Source: Streptomyces sp. CB01373 (lineage in GTDB: Bacteria > Actinomycetota > Actinomycetes > Streptomycetales > Streptomycetaceae). From it: a stretch of 64,000 nt of DNA. Shown piece after piece: positions 1-8,863 of the stretch (position 1 is its first letter; each line of letters opens with the position of its first letter). The notes beneath the pieces are model-generated. The model ran no database searches. It saw nothing but the letters and a program-made list of their open reading frames with translations, and was not told the DNA's origin. Location: positions 124,001 to 188,000 of the forward strand of contig NZ_NNBK01000008.1 in assembly GCF_002803075.1 (NCBI RefSeq), in the 5' to 3' direction. Made by a program: the position numbers and the translations under genes.

Positions 1-376
1 CGTCCAGACCCTCGACCAGGCCGGCCAGGAAGGCGTTCCGCTTGCGGCGGCTCTCCTCCAGCATCGTTTCGGCCTGGGCGGTCCGCGTGACCACCTTCTG
101 ACGCCGGTCCTCGGGGTGGGGCTCCAGGCTGACCAGCCCCTTGGCTTCGAGCAGCGCCACGATGCGGGTCATCGACGGCGGCTGCACGTGCTCCTTGCGG
201 GCGAGCTCGCCCGGCGTGGCGCTTCCGCAGTTGGACAGGGTGCCCAGCACCGACATCTCGGTGGGGCTCAGCGACTCGTCGACCCGCTGGTGCTTGAGCC
301 GACGGGACAACCGCATCACGGCGGAGCGCAGGGAGTTCACGGCGGCAGCGTCGTCGCCATGGGTGAGGTCCGGCAT
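1..376 (-). CDS. MarR family transcriptional regulator (3' end outside window)
   Basis: Winged-helix MarR-type repressor. The 125 visible codons start MPDLTHGDD and hold the DNA-binding core: LSPTEMSVLGTL, GELARKEHVQPPSMTRIV (recognition helix region) and the wing SLEPHPEDRRQKVV. The remaining C-terminal dimerisation helix lies beyond the left edge. ATG at 376 is chosen because it gives the usual short N-terminal helix and lies just downstream of a nested palindrome (381-408) that is a good candidate autoregulatory operator. The effector and targets are unknown; the divergent neighbour encodes a small ribbon-helix-helix protein. Confidence 0.9.
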   Translation of the reverse strand, partial: MPDLTHGDDAAAVNSLRSAVMRLSRRLKHQRVDESLSPTEMSVLGTLSNCGSATPGELARKEHVQPPSMTRIVALLEAKGLVSLEPHPEDRRQKVVTRTAQAETMLEESRRKRNAFLAGLVEGLD

Positions 377-380
377 GTTC

Positions 381-408
381 TTTAGCGTAACTCATTACTC
401 TCGCTAAA
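381..408. promoter_or_regulatory. Nested palindrome, candidate MarR operator
   Basis: TTTAGCG (381-387) and its exact inverse CGCTAAA (402-408) flank an inner GTAA-CTCA-TTAC palindrome (387-398). It starts four bases upstream of the marR start codon, where an autorepressor would bind. The assignment to this MarR protein is inference. Confidence 0.5.
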
Positions 409-528
409 TACCACCGGGGACACACCCTGCGCCCGTGACTCCCGCCACTGAAGTTCTCGTCACTCTTTCGGGTGATCCCGGTGCGGAACATGACGCCTCG
501 CGCGTAAGGGTGCCGCGACCCTCGTGCC

Positions 529-753
529 ATGGGGACCAGTGTGCTCAGCCTGCGCATGGACCACGAGCTGCTCGAACGGCTCAGGTGCCATGCCGCGAAA
601 AGAGGAATGAGCGTCCAGGACTATGTCGTCCGGACGCTCATTCGGGATGACTTCGACGAGCGGTTCCAGGCCGCCGTCGAGGAGACGGAGAGGTTCTACG
701 GGGTCAACCTGACCCCGGGGGATCAGGTCAGGCCGAGGGCCGGCATCAGGTAG
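529..753 (+). CDS. Small ribbon-helix-helix (CopG/Arc-like) protein
   Basis: A 74-residue protein with an N-terminal beta strand (TSVLSLRMDHELLERLRCHAAKR split over residues 3-25) followed by a helix-turn-helix-like stretch (GMSVQDYVVRTLIRDDF), the pattern of RHH DNA-binding proteins that dimerise through the strand. GTG at 541 is an alternative start and would still keep the strand. No toxin gene follows, so an antitoxin role is not supported. The 3' end overlaps the convergent permease gene by about 31 bases. It could regulate itself or the adjacent marR. Confidence 0.65.
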   Translation: MGTSVLSLRMDHELLERLRCHAAKRGMSVQDYVVRTLIRDDFDERFQAAVEETERFYGVNLTPGDQVRPRAGIR

Positions 754-2171
754 TAGAAGGCGAAGACCGCCGCCACCACGTACATCGCCACCGGCACGTC
801 CTTGCCGCGGCCGGCGGCCAGGCGCAGCACCACGAAGGTGATGAAGCCCATGCCGATGCCGTTGGTGATCGAGTAGGTGAACGGCATCATCAGCATCGTC
901 ACGAAGGCCGGGATGGCGATCGTGTAGTCCGCCCAGTCGATCTCCTTGACTGAACCGGACAGGATCAGGAAGCCCACCGCGAGCAGCGCCGGGGTGGCCG
1001 CCTGGGACGGCACCATGGTGGCGATCGGGGTCAGGAACAGCGCCACGGCGAACAGGGCACCGGTGATGACGTTGGCGAAGCCGGTCCTCGCGCCCTCGCC
1101 GACGCCCGCCGTCGACTCGACGAAGCAGGTGGTGGCGGAGGAGGAGCTGGCGCCACCGGCGGCGACCGCGATGCCGTCGACGAAGAGGACCTTGTTGATG
1201 CCGGGCATCTGCCCCTGGGCGTCGGTCAGCTTCGCCTCGTCGCTGATGCCCATGATCGTGCCCATGGCGTCGAAGAAGGTCGACAGCAGCACGGTGAAGA
1301 CGAACAGGACGCCGGTGAGCACACCGACCTTCCCGAAACCGCCGAACAGGCTGACCTTGCCCAGCAGGCCGAAGTCGGGGGTGCTCACCGGACTGCCCGG
1401 CCACTTCGGGGTGGTCAGACCCCAGGACGGCACCTTGGCGACGGAGTTGATCACGAGCGCCAGGACGGTCATCGCGATGATCGAGATCAGGATCGCGCCG
1501 GGCACCTTGCGCAGGATCAGCGCCAGCGTGAGCAGCGCGCCCAGGATGAAGACGAGAACCGGCCAGCCGTTGAGGTGACCGTCCGCGCCGAGCTGGAGCG
1601 GGACGGTGGTGTGGGCGGCGTCCGGGATACGGGAGACGAAGCCGGAGTCGACGAGCCCGATCAGCATGATGAACAGGCCGATACCGATGGCGATGCCCTT
1701 GCGCAGGCCGAGCGGCACGGCGTTCATCACGCGCTCACGCAGGCCGGTGGCGACCAGCAGCATCACCACGAAACCGGCGAGGACGACCATGCCCATGGCG
1801 TCCGGCCACGTCATGCGCGGCGCGAGCTGAAGCGCGACGACCGTGTTGACGCCGAGGCCGGCGGCGAGCGCGATCGGCACGTTGCCGATGACGCCCATGA
1901 GCAGCGTGGTGAACGCGGCGGTCACGACGGTGGCGGTGACGAGCTGGCCGTTGTCGAGCTGGTGCCCGTACATGTCCTTCGCGCTGCCCAGGATGATCGG
2001 GTTCAGCACGATGATGTAGGCCATCGCGAAGAAGGTGGCGAAACCGCCGCGGATCTCCCGGGAGAGCGTGCTGCCCCGTTCGGAGATCTTGAAGTAGCGG
2101 TCGAGGGCGCCGTACGGGGGCGTACCCGGCTGCTCGGGGGCGGAAGCCTTGGCGGTGGCCGAGGTGGACAT
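723..2171 (-). CDS. NCS2 family purine permease (AzgA-like)
   Basis: A 482-residue polytopic membrane protein of the NCS2/AzgA group, which imports adenine, guanine or hypoxanthine with protons. It starts MSTSATAKASAPEQ and then shows the group hallmark LDRYFKISERGST, followed by about 12-14 hydrophobic segments including AYIIVLNPIIL and the conserved FDAMGTIMGI and ATTCFVESTAGVGEGARTG stretches that line the substrate site. ATG at 2171 fits the family length; the reading frame stays open further upstream but without family sequence. Exact substrate cannot be read from the sequence. No purine riboswitch is apparent upstream. Confidence 0.9.
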   Translation of the reverse strand: MSTSATAKASAPEQPGTPPYGALDRYFKISERGSTLSREIRGGFATFFAMAYIIVLNPIILGSAKDMYGHQLDNGQLVTATVVTAAFTTLLMGVIGNVPIALAAGLGVNTVVALQLAPRMTWPDAMGMVVLAGFVVMLLVATGLRERVMNAVPLGLRKGIAIGIGLFIMLIGLVDSGFVSRIPDAAHTTVPLQLGADGHLNGWPVLVFILGALLTLALILRKVPGAILISIIAMTVLALVINSVAKVPSWGLTTPKWPGSPVSTPDFGLLGKVSLFGGFGKVGVLTGVLFVFTVLLSTFFDAMGTIMGISDEAKLTDAQGQMPGINKVLFVDGIAVAAGGASSSSATTCFVESTAGVGEGARTGFANVITGALFAVALFLTPIATMVPSQAATPALLAVGFLILSGSVKEIDWADYTIAIPAFVTMLMMPFTYSITNGIGMGFITFVVLRLAAGRGKDVPVAMYVVAAVFAFYYLMPALGLT

Positions 2172-2417
2172 GCGGGAGACCTCAAGGGTGCGGGTGAGTA
2201 GGGGTTCCGGGCCGGACCGAGGAGCAGAACAGACACCAACAGGTTCCCCCAGGTCCCTGCCGCGACTCCGTCTGTTGTGCATTCCTACGAAGAGAAGTGG
2301 CCAGACTCGGACCGTTTCAGTATGAACATATGAAGCACAAAAGACCATCTCCGCGCGTAGACCACGGCTCTGCCAGGGGCGGGACGCTTCTCGCTCACGC
2401 CCCGTAAGCTGATCCCC
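2172..2417. promoter_or_regulatory. Divergent promoter region, permease / DUF2530
   Basis: About 245 bases separate the permease start from the divergent DUF2530 start. The permease side has a moderately AT-rich stretch around 2310-2345. I see no clear riboswitch fold or strong palindrome. Confidence 0.35.
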
Positions 2418-2702
2418 ATGGCGAAGTGGACCCCCAAGCACGAGGCGCCGGAGCCCCTGGAGGGCCCCGTGGTCGCCACCATCACCGGCGGCACGATCGT
2501 GTGGTTCGTCCTCTTCCTGGTCCAGCTCCCCTTCTACGGCTGGTTCGACGACCACGGCCGCGCCTGGTGGGTGTGGACCTGCCTGGCCGGCGGCGGCCTG
2601 GGCCTGATCGGCATCTGGTACGTCCGCAAGCGGGACGCCGCCATCAAGCGGGCGGCCGCGGAGCGGGCGGGGCTGCCGCAGCAGCCGACGTCCACGGAAT
2701 GA
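2418..2702 (+). CDS. DUF2530 family small membrane protein
   Basis: A 94-residue protein with two predicted membrane helices: TITGGTIVWFVLFLVQLPFY (about residues 20-40) and WWVWTCLAGGGLGLIGIWYV (about 50-70), then a basic tail (RKRDAAIKRAAAERA). This matches the actinobacterial DUF2530 family, whose function is unknown. ATG at 2418 gives the family's short acidic N-terminus. It is a single-gene unit, convergent with the sugar-acid kinase gene. Nothing in the sequence indicates a specific role. Confidence 0.8.
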   Translation: MAKWTPKHEAPEPLEGPVVATITGGTIVWFVLFLVQLPFYGWFDDHGRAWWVWTCLAGGGLGLIGIWYVRKRDAAIKRAAAERAGLPQQPTSTE

Positions 2703-2733
2703 CGTCCGTGACGTCCGCCGAACAGGGACCTCG

Positions 2734-3684
2734 TCAGCGGACGACGTCGGTGTCGCAGCCGGTGTCGTCGAGCTCGGCCGCGAACGGAGCCCCCTCCCAG
2801 TCGCCGGCGACGGTGACGGCACGGGCTCCGCACAGACCGGCGATCCGGAGGCACTCGGCCGGGTCCGCCGCGTCGAGCACCCCGCTGAGGTAGCCGGCGG
2901 CGAACGCGTCCCCGGCGCCCACCGGGTCGACCACGGCGACCGGCCGGGGCCGCTGCCGGTGGACGGCGCCGTCGACGCAGGCGACGCTTCCGGCGGAGCC
3001 GAGCTTGATCACGACCTGACCGGGACCGAGCGCGGCGATGGCCCTCGCCTGCCGCTCGGGGTCCTTCTCGCCGGTGAACAGCAGGGCTTCCTCGGCGGTG
3101 GCGAAGAAGATGCCGGACTTGCCGAGCAGATGGCTCAGCACCGGGCGGGCCCGGTCCTCGTCCCACAGCCGGGAGCGGAAGTTGGCGTCGAAGGAGACGG
3201 TGACGCCGTGCTCCCCGGCGATGGTGACGGCCCTGTGCACCGCGTCGGACGCGGACGCGCTCAGGGCCGGAGTGATGCCGGTGACGTGCAGGATCCTCGC
3301 GCCCGCGATCAGGTCCTCGTCGAGGTCGGCGGGCGCGAGGCGGGAACCGGCGCTGTTGGCGCGGTAGTAGCCGACCTGCACCCGGCCCGAGGCCTGGCGG
3401 GTCTTGAGCATCAGGCCGGTCGGCGCGGGATCGCGCACGATCGAGGTCGAGACGGCCTCGGCACGCAGCTCCCGGGCGATGAGCGCGCCGACCTCGTCCG
3501 TGCCCAGCCGGCCGATCCAGTGCGCGGCGCGGCCGAGCCGGGCCAGTCCGATGGCCACATTGCTCTCGGCGCCGCCGAAGCCGAGCCGCAGGGTGGGCTG
3601 CCGGATCAGCGGCATGCCCGCCGGCTGGGTGAGCAGCCCGATGGACTCGCCGAGGGTGACGACTTCGGGACCCATCGCGCTCAC
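2734..3684 (-). CDS. kdgK: PfkB-family sugar kinase, probable 2-keto-3-deoxygluconate kinase
   Basis: A 316-residue ribokinase/PfkB protein. VTLGESIGLL is the N-terminal strand, GFGGAESNVAIGLARLG is the first PfkB signature, and DPVGAGDAFAAGYLSG near residue 250 is the second, holding the catalytic Asp and anion hole. It likely phosphorylates KDG to KDPG, which the next enzyme cleaves. The GTG start at 3684 overlaps the aldolase stop by four bases (GTGA), indicating translational coupling; ATG at 3675 is a possible alternative. The KDG assignment rests mainly on the aldolase partner; a generic fructose or ribose kinase is less likely. Confidence 0.85.
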   Translation of the reverse strand: MSAMGPEVVTLGESIGLLTQPAGMPLIRQPTLRLGFGGAESNVAIGLARLGRAAHWIGRLGTDEVGALIARELRAEAVSTSIVRDPAPTGLMLKTRQASGRVQVGYYRANSAGSRLAPADLDEDLIAGARILHVTGITPALSASASDAVHRAVTIAGEHGVTVSFDANFRSRLWDEDRARPVLSHLLGKSGIFFATAEEALLFTGEKDPERQARAIAALGPGQVVIKLGSAGSVACVDGAVHRQRPRPVAVVDPVGAGDAFAAGYLSGVLDAADPAECLRIAGLCGARAVTVAGDWEGAPFAAELDDTGCDTDVVR

Positions 3685-4331
3685 ACCGCTTCCTCGATCG
3701 ACGTGAACAGGGTGGCCGCGCGCCGGGCGATCACCGACACGTCGCCGTCGCGCAGCGCGCTTCCGGTGAGCGCGCCCCCCAGGCTGACCGCGACCGCCCC
3801 GGCGGCCACGTACGAGCCGGCGCTCTCCACGGTGATCCCTCCCGACGGGACGAACGGGATGCCGGGGAACGGTTCGCGCAGGCTGCGCAGATGGCCGGGG
3901 CCACCGGTGGCGGCGGGGAAGATCTTCACGGCGTCCGCGCCGAGGGCGTGGGCCCGCATCACCTCCGACGGCGACCATGCGCCGACGATGCTCGGCACCC
4001 CGTGTCCTGAGGCGATCCGGGGCAGTTCGTCGACCAGGCCGGGCGACACGGCGAACCCGGCTCCGGCGTCGATCGCGGCGCGGGTGAGGGTCTCGTCGGT
4101 GAGGGTGCCGGCGCCGATCACCGCGTCGGCCGAGAACTGCCGGACGGTCCGTTCCAGGACGGCCGGGAAGTCCGGTGTGGTGGCGGTCAGTTCGATCGCT
4201 CGGACGCCGGCGCGTATGAGCGCGGCCACGGTGGTGACGAGGTGCTCGGTCGTCGCGGGCCGCAGCACGGCCACGACACGGGTCCCGGTCAGGGCCGGGG
4301 GCAGGGGCAGGGGGGCCGCCGATCGGGCCAC
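3681..4331 (-). CDS. eda: KDPG/KHG aldolase (Entner-Doudoroff type)
   Basis: A 216-residue class I aldolase that splits 2-keto-3-deoxy-6-phosphogluconate into pyruvate and glyceraldehyde-3-phosphate. Family signatures are visible in order: VVAVLRPATTEH (N-terminal strand), IRAGVRAIELTATTP with the catalytic Glu, VIGAGTL, FAVSPGL, ADAVKIFPAA carrying the Schiff-base Lys, and VPSGGI. The GTG start at 4331 is preceded by AAGGAG at a spacing of about seven bases. It is the first gene of a two-gene operon with kdgK, and an IclR regulator lies upstream on the same strand. Confidence 0.9.
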   Translation of the reverse strand: MARSAAPLPLPPALTGTRVVAVLRPATTEHLVTTVAALIRAGVRAIELTATTPDFPAVLERTVRQFSADAVIGAGTLTDETLTRAAIDAGAGFAVSPGLVDELPRIASGHGVPSIVGAWSPSEVMRAHALGADAVKIFPAATGGPGHLRSLREPFPGIPFVPSGGITVESAGSYVAAGAVAVSLGGALTGSALRDGDVSVIARRAATLFTSIEEAV

Positions 4332-4489
4332 GGAGCAGCTCCTTCGGGATGGTGGGGGGCGGGCCGCCCGGTCGCCGTCGACGAGGCGGGTCACGCCGTG
4401 GGTCGGGGATGGTCAGCGGAACCTGATGGCGCTCCGGCCGCGCCGCGCGAGCGGGCTGCGGCCGGGTTCGTCACCGGGGGCGGCCGTGG

Positions 4490-5281
4490 TCATCCGCGGC
4501 CTCCCCACCGCTGCGAGACGGCGCGGGCCGCCGCTGTCACCAGGGGCACCACCCGCGGGACCCGCTCGGCCGGCAGGCGTTCCTCGGGCGCGGACACGCT
4601 GATCGCGTGAGTCGCGGCCCCGGTGGCGTCGAAGACCGGGGCGGCGACGCAGCGCACTCCCGCCTCGTTCTCGACGTCGTCGATCGCCCAGCCGCGGGCC
4701 CGGGTCCTCGCGAGCTCGGCGCGCAGCGCGTCGCCGTCGGTGATGGTGTTCCCGGTGCGCGGGGCCAGGCCCGCCGCGATCACCGCGTCGACGACGGCGG
4801 CATCGGCGTGCGCGAGCATGGCCTTGCCGACGCTGGTGCAGTACGCCGGCTGGGTGCTGCCGACCCGCGACGCCATCCGCACGGGAAGCGGGCTGTCGAC
4901 CTTGTCGACGTAGACCACGTGGGGGAAGTCCGCCGTGACCAGGTGGACGGTCTCGTTCGTCGACTCCGACAGGTCCCTCAGCACGTCGCGGGCGTCGCGG
5001 TGCGGGTCGTTCCCGGCCAGGTACACCTGGCCGAGCTGGGCGTTGCGCCAGCCGAGCCGGTACGCGCCGCCCGGCAGGACCTGGACGAACCGGGCGTCGA
5101 CGAGCGGTTGCAGCAGGCGCAGCGCCGTGGACTTGCTCAGGCCCTGCCGTGCGGCCAGCTCGGTGAGCGTGCGGCCGCTGCCCTCGGTGTCGTCGCCGAG
5201 CCCGACGAGGATCCCGAGCGCCCGGCGCAGCGAGGCCGAGTTGTTGCGCGCGCCGGGGGTGGGGGCGAGCTGATCGGTCAA
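4490..5281 (-). CDS. IclR family transcriptional regulator
   Basis: A 263-residue IclR protein. The N-terminal winged helix (SLRRALGILVGL, then LTELAARQGLSKSTALRLLQPL as recognition region) precedes the effector-binding domain (VHLVTADFPHVVYVDKVDS, TSVGKAMLAH, GWAIDDVENEAGVRCVAAPVF). The TTG start at 5281 is chosen for its AGGAGG ribosome-binding site six bases upstream; the frame stays open further but without family sequence. It probably controls the downstream eda-kdgK pair in response to a sugar acid, about 158 bases away on the same strand. Two perfect TGCANTGCA palindromes lie upstream at 5354-5382. Confidence 0.88.
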   Translation of the reverse strand: MTDQLAPTPGARNNSASLRRALGILVGLGDDTEGSGRTLTELAARQGLSKSTALRLLQPLVDARFVQVLPGGAYRLGWRNAQLGQVYLAGNDPHRDARDVLRDLSESTNETVHLVTADFPHVVYVDKVDSPLPVRMASRVGSTQPAYCTSVGKAMLAHADAAVVDAVIAAGLAPRTGNTITDGDALRAELARTRARGWAIDDVENEAGVRCVAAPVFDATGAATHAISVSAPEERLPAERVPRVVPLVTAAARAVSQRWGGRG

Positions 5282-5353
5282 GACGAGCCTCCTCGTCGCA
5301 TCGGCGTGCCGGGTCTCGCGCCGAGCGTGCCGAGCATCATAGGCCACGCTCCA

Positions 5354-5382
5354 TGCAATGCAAGGCAGCGTTCTGCACTGCA
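5354..5382. promoter_or_regulatory. Paired TGCANTGCA palindromes, candidate IclR operator
   Basis: TGCAATGCA (5354-5362) and TGCACTGCA (5374-5382) are each perfect palindromes around one central base and lie 20 bases apart, on the same helical face. They sit in the 227-base space between the iclR gene and the divergent ATPase gene. Binding by the adjacent IclR protein is inference. Confidence 0.45.
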
Positions 5383-5508
5383 CAACACCGAAGAACCATG
5401 CCGCGCGCCCCTCCCGTACGACCGCCGTACGAGCCCCGCTCCTCCCCAGGTCGGATCTTCCGCCTCCTCGACGAGTGAAGCCGCACGACCGCACGTACCG
5501 TCGAATGC

Positions 5509-7905
5509 ATGACGCACATCGACGCGGGCGCGGAACTCGACCCCGTGCACCCCGTGCCCGTGAAGGCGGTCCGGTCGACCGGACTCACCTCCGGCGAGGT
5601 CGCGGAGCGCATCGCCCGCGGCGAGATCAACGACGTGCCGGTGCGCAGCAGCCGCTCCCTGCCCGACATCGTCCGCGCCAACGTCTTCACCCGGTTCAAC
5701 GCGATCATCGGCGTCCTGTGGCTGATCACCCTGTTCGTCGCCCCGATCCAGGACAGCCTGTTCGGCTTTGTGATCATCGCCAACACCGGCATAGGCATCA
5801 TCCAGGAGTGGCGGGCGAAGCAGACCCTCGACTCGCTCGCCGTCATAGGCGAGGCCCGCCCCACGGTGCGGCGCGACGACACCGCCGTCGAGATCGCCAC
5901 CTCCGAGATCGTGCTCGGCGACCTCATCGAGATCGGCCCCGGCGACAAGGTCGTCGTCGACGGAACCTGCGCCGAGACCGACGGTCTGGAGATCGACGAG
6001 TCGATGCTCACCGGCGAGGCGGACCCCGTCGTCAAACGGCCCGGTGACCGTGTGATGTCCGGCAGCTTCGTCGTCGCCGGCGGCGGCGCCTTCCAGGCGA
6101 CCAGGGTCGGTCGCGGCGCCTACGCCGCCCAGCTCGCCGAGGAGGCCTCCCGCTTCACGCTCGTCCACTCCGAGCTGCGCACCGGCATCTCCACCATCCT
6201 CAAGTACGTGACCTGGATGATGGTCCCGACCGCGATCGGCCTGGTCATCAGCCAGCTCGTGGTGAAGGACAACGACCTGAGGGAGTCCGTCGCCCGCACC
6301 ATCGGCGGCATCGTCCCCATGGTCCCCGAGGGACTGGTCCTGCTCACCTCCGTCGCCTTCGCCATCGGCGTGATCCGGCTGGGCCGCAAGCAGTGCCTCG
6401 TGCAGGAACTGCCCGCCATCGAGGGCCTCGCCCGCGTCGACACCGTCTGCCTGGACAAGACCGGCACCCTCACCGAGGGCGGCATGGACGTCACCGAGCT
6501 GAGGTCGCTGGACGGCTACGACGAGTCGTACGTGCGCAAGGTCCTCGGCGCGCTCGGCGAGTCCGACCCGCGCCCCAACGCCTCCCTCCAGGCGATCATC
6601 GCCGCCTGCCCGGACAGCGAGGAGTGGCGCTGTGTGGAATCGCTGCCCTTCTCCTCCGCCCGCAAGTACAGCGGCGCGAGCTTCAGCGAGGGCGACGGCG
6701 AGTCCAGCACGTGGCTGCTGGGCGCCCCGGACGTGCTGCTGCCCGCCGAGGCCCCCGCGCTCGCCGAGACCGGGCGGCTGAACGAGCAAGGTCTGCGTGT
6801 GCTGCTGCTCGCCCGCGCCTCCCGCGACCTGGACGATCCGGAGGTGGCCCGGACCGTGCGGCCGGCCGCGCTCGTCGTGCTGGAGCAGCGGCTGCGGCCC
6901 GACGCCGCCGAGACCCTGCGCTACTTCGCCGAGCAGGACGTCCGCGCCAAGGTCATCTCCGGCGACAACGCGGTGTCCGTCGGCGCGGTCGCCGCGAAGG
7001 TCGGCCTCGACGGGACCGCCGTCGACGCCCGCCGGCTGCCCGCCGGGCGGGAGGAGATGGCCCCGGTGGTGGCCGGAGGCACGGTGTTCGGGCGGGTCAC
7101 CCCGCAGCAGAAGCGGGACATGGTGGGCGCCCTCCAGTGGCGCGGGCACACGGTCGCGATGACCGGCGACGGGGTGAACGACGTACTGGCGCTGAAGGAC
7201 GCGGACATCGGCGTGGCGATGGGCTCGGGGTCGGAGGCCACCCGGGCGGTCGCGCAGATCGTGCTGCTGAACAACAGCTTCGCCGTCCTGCCGTCCGTGG
7301 TCGCGGAGGGGCGCCGGGTGATCGGGAACATCACCCGGGTCGCGACCCTGTTCCTGGTGAAGACGGTCTACTCGGTGCTGCTGGCGGTGCTGGTGGTGTG
7401 CGCGCAGGTGGAGTACCCGTTCCTGCCCCGGCATCTGACCCTGCTGTCCACGCTCACCATCGGCGTGCCGGCCTTCTTCCTGGCCCTGGCCCCGAACACG
7501 GAACGGGCCCGGCCCCACTTCGTACGGCGGGTCATGCGCTACGCGGTGCCGGGCGGGGCTGTGGCCGCCGTGGCGACCTTCGTGACGTATCTGGTCGCCC
7601 GCCACCACTACACGGGGCCGGGCGCCCTGGACGCGGAGACCAGCGCGGCCACGCTGACGCTGTTCCTGGTCTCGATGTGGGTCCTGGCGATCGTCGCCCG
7701 CCCCTACACCTGGTGGCGGATCACGCTGGTGGCCTCGATGGGCGTGGCGTTCCTCGTCGTCCTGGCGGTACCCGCGTTCCAGGACTTCTTCGCGCTGAAG
7801 CTGGAGGGGACGACGATGCCGTGGCTCGCGGTGGGCATCGCGGTGGTCGCGGCGGCCGTCCTGGAGTTCCTGTGGAAATGGACGGGCCGCCGCTTTCCCG
7901 ACTAG
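5509..7905 (+). CDS. P-type cation-transporting ATPase (CtpE-like)
   Basis: A 798-residue P-type ATPase in the plasma membrane. In order: actuator-domain motif LTGEADPV (about residue 168), core membrane motif MVPEGL (about 270), phosphorylation motif DKTGTLTEG (Asp near 315), and hinge motif MTGDGVNDVLALKDADIGVAMG (about 550), with roughly ten membrane helices. There are no CPx or heavy-metal HMA motifs. The MVPEGL motif resembles mycobacterial CtpE, a calcium transporter, so Ca2+ or Mg2+ is more likely than Cu, Zn or K. It is transcribed alone, divergent from iclR. Confidence 0.88.
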   Translation: MTHIDAGAELDPVHPVPVKAVRSTGLTSGEVAERIARGEINDVPVRSSRSLPDIVRANVFTRFNAIIGVLWLITLFVAPIQDSLFGFVIIANTGIGIIQEWRAKQTLDSLAVIGEARPTVRRDDTAVEIATSEIVLGDLIEIGPGDKVVVDGTCAETDGLEIDESMLTGEADPVVKRPGDRVMSGSFVVAGGGAFQATRVGRGAYAAQLAEEASRFTLVHSELRTGISTILKYVTWMMVPTAIGLVISQLVVKDNDLRESVARTIGGIVPMVPEGLVLLTSVAFAIGVIRLGRKQCLVQELPAIEGLARVDTVCLDKTGTLTEGGMDVTELRSLDGYDESYVRKVLGALGESDPRPNASLQAIIAACPDSEEWRCVESLPFSSARKYSGASFSEGDGESSTWLLGAPDVLLPAEAPALAETGRLNEQGLRVLLLARASRDLDDPEVARTVRPAALVVLEQRLRPDAAETLRYFAEQDVRAKVISGDNAVSVGAVAAKVGLDGTAVDARRLPAGREEMAPVVAGGTVFGRVTPQQKRDMVGALQWRGHTVAMTGDGVNDVLALKDADIGVAMGSGSEATRAVAQIVLLNNSFAVLPSVVAEGRRVIGNITRVATLFLVKTVYSVLLAVLVVCAQVEYPFLPRHLTLLSTLTIGVPAFFLALAPNTERARPHFVRRVMRYAVPGGAVAAVATFVTYLVARHHYTGPGALDAETSAATLTLFLVSMWVLAIVARPYTWWRITLVASMGVAFLVVLAVPAFQDFFALKLEGTTMPWLAVGIAVVAAAVLEFLWKWTGRRFPD

Positions 7906-7930
7906 TGCTGTGGCCGGAAAGCCGGGTGGC

Positions 7931-8863
7931 TTACTTCTTCACACGGACCAGGTCACCCGCGGCATTGACCGCAGGAGTGGTGGAGTTGCCCGCGAAGACG
8001 AAGCGGTAGTAGCCGTCGGCGGTGGCCTTCGTGGTCGCCTTGAAGGTGCCCGCGGAGTTCGCCTTGACGGTCTTCAGCGTCTTGTAGGTGGTGGTGCCCT
8101 TCTTCTTGAACTGAAGCTTCACCGCCTGGCCCTTGTAGACCGAGTACTTGCCGCTCTCCCAGTTGGCCCGGGTCAGCTTGCCGGTGACGGTGACGGTCTT
8201 GCCCTTCTTCACCGGCTTCGGCTTGGCGCTCGTGGTCAGCTTGGAGTTGCGCTGCACCAGCGTGGTGCCGAGGGCGCCCTTCTCGGCGTAACCGACCTGG
8301 CTCAGGTCGAAGTCGCGCGACATGGGGTCCTGGCCGTTGAGCGCGACGGCAAAGGCGCCCGCCCGCCAGGTGCCGGCGTCGATGTTGTCCAGGTCGCCGT
8401 CCGCCGGATAGATGTCGATCTTGGACTTGCAGGTGGCCGTGGTCTCCGAGGTGACGGAGCAGCTGGCCAGGTCCTCGCCGGAGAGTTCGTTCTGCGGCCT
8501 GTCGAAGGAGCCCTTGTACAGGTAGGCCTCGGAGAAGAAGTCCTCGGCGCGCACGTCCACGTCGGCGCCGAACTTCATGGTGTAGGTGATCGTCGTGGAC
8601 ACGCGGTTGGTGGTGCCGACCTTGAGCGCCTTGGCGACCTTGAGGTTGGAGAAGGTGACGCCCAGGTCGTACGGCATGTCATCGTCGCCGGCGACGCTGG
8701 CCTTGATCCCGGCCTTGGCGGTGGACGGCGCGTGGACAGCCTGGAAGATCTTCGCGGCGTCCGCGCGGTGGGTGGAGGGGCCGGCGGCGTGCGCGGCGGG
8801 CACGGCGAGAGCGGAAAGGGCCAGGGCGCCGGTCACGGCGGCCACGGTGGCTCGTATACGCAT
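7931..8863 (-). CDS. Secreted Ig-like-domain protein, paralogue 1
   Basis: A 310-residue secreted protein of unknown function. It has a Sec signal peptide (MRIRATVAAVTGALALSALA ending AHAA) and a variable middle domain with three Cys residues. The lysine-rich C-terminal beta-sandwich module of about 95 residues begins KPKPVKKGKTVTVTGKL and includes VKLQFKKKGTTTYKTLKTVK and GYYRFVFAGNSTT. It is the first of three tandem paralogues. ATG at 8863 has GGGGAA six bases upstream. The C-terminal module resembles bacterial Ig-like domains; I see no enzyme motif. Its ends are nearly identical in DNA to paralogue 2, its middle is not. Confidence 0.8.
   Translation of the reverse strand: MRIRATVAAVTGALALSALAVPAAHAAGPSTHRADAAKIFQAVHAPSTAKAGIKASVAGDDDMPYDLGVTFSNLKVAKALKVGTTNRVSTTITYTMKFGADVDVRAEDFFSEAYLYKGSFDRPQNELSGEDLASCSVTSETTATCKSKIDIYPADGDLDNIDAGTWRAGAFAVALNGQDPMSRDFDLSQVGYAEKGALGTTLVQRNSKLTTSAKPKPVKKGKTVTVTGKLTRANWESGKYSVYKGQAVKLQFKKKGTTTYKTLKTVKANSAGTFKATTKATADGYYRFVFAGNSTTPAVNAAGDLVRVKK

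Noticed and set aside
529..753. Antitoxin of a toxin-antitoxin pair
   Set aside because: The RHH protein fits an antitoxin, but no toxin-sized gene overlaps or follows; the downstream gene is the convergent permease.
2172..2417. Purine riboswitch before the AzgA-type permease
   Set aside because: None of the conserved purine-riboswitch loops can be found on the minus strand.
5278..7608. 776-codon open frame antisense to the P-type ATPase
   Set aside because: Composition is Gly/Asp/His-rich and low in complexity; the plus-strand ATPase has all family motifs.
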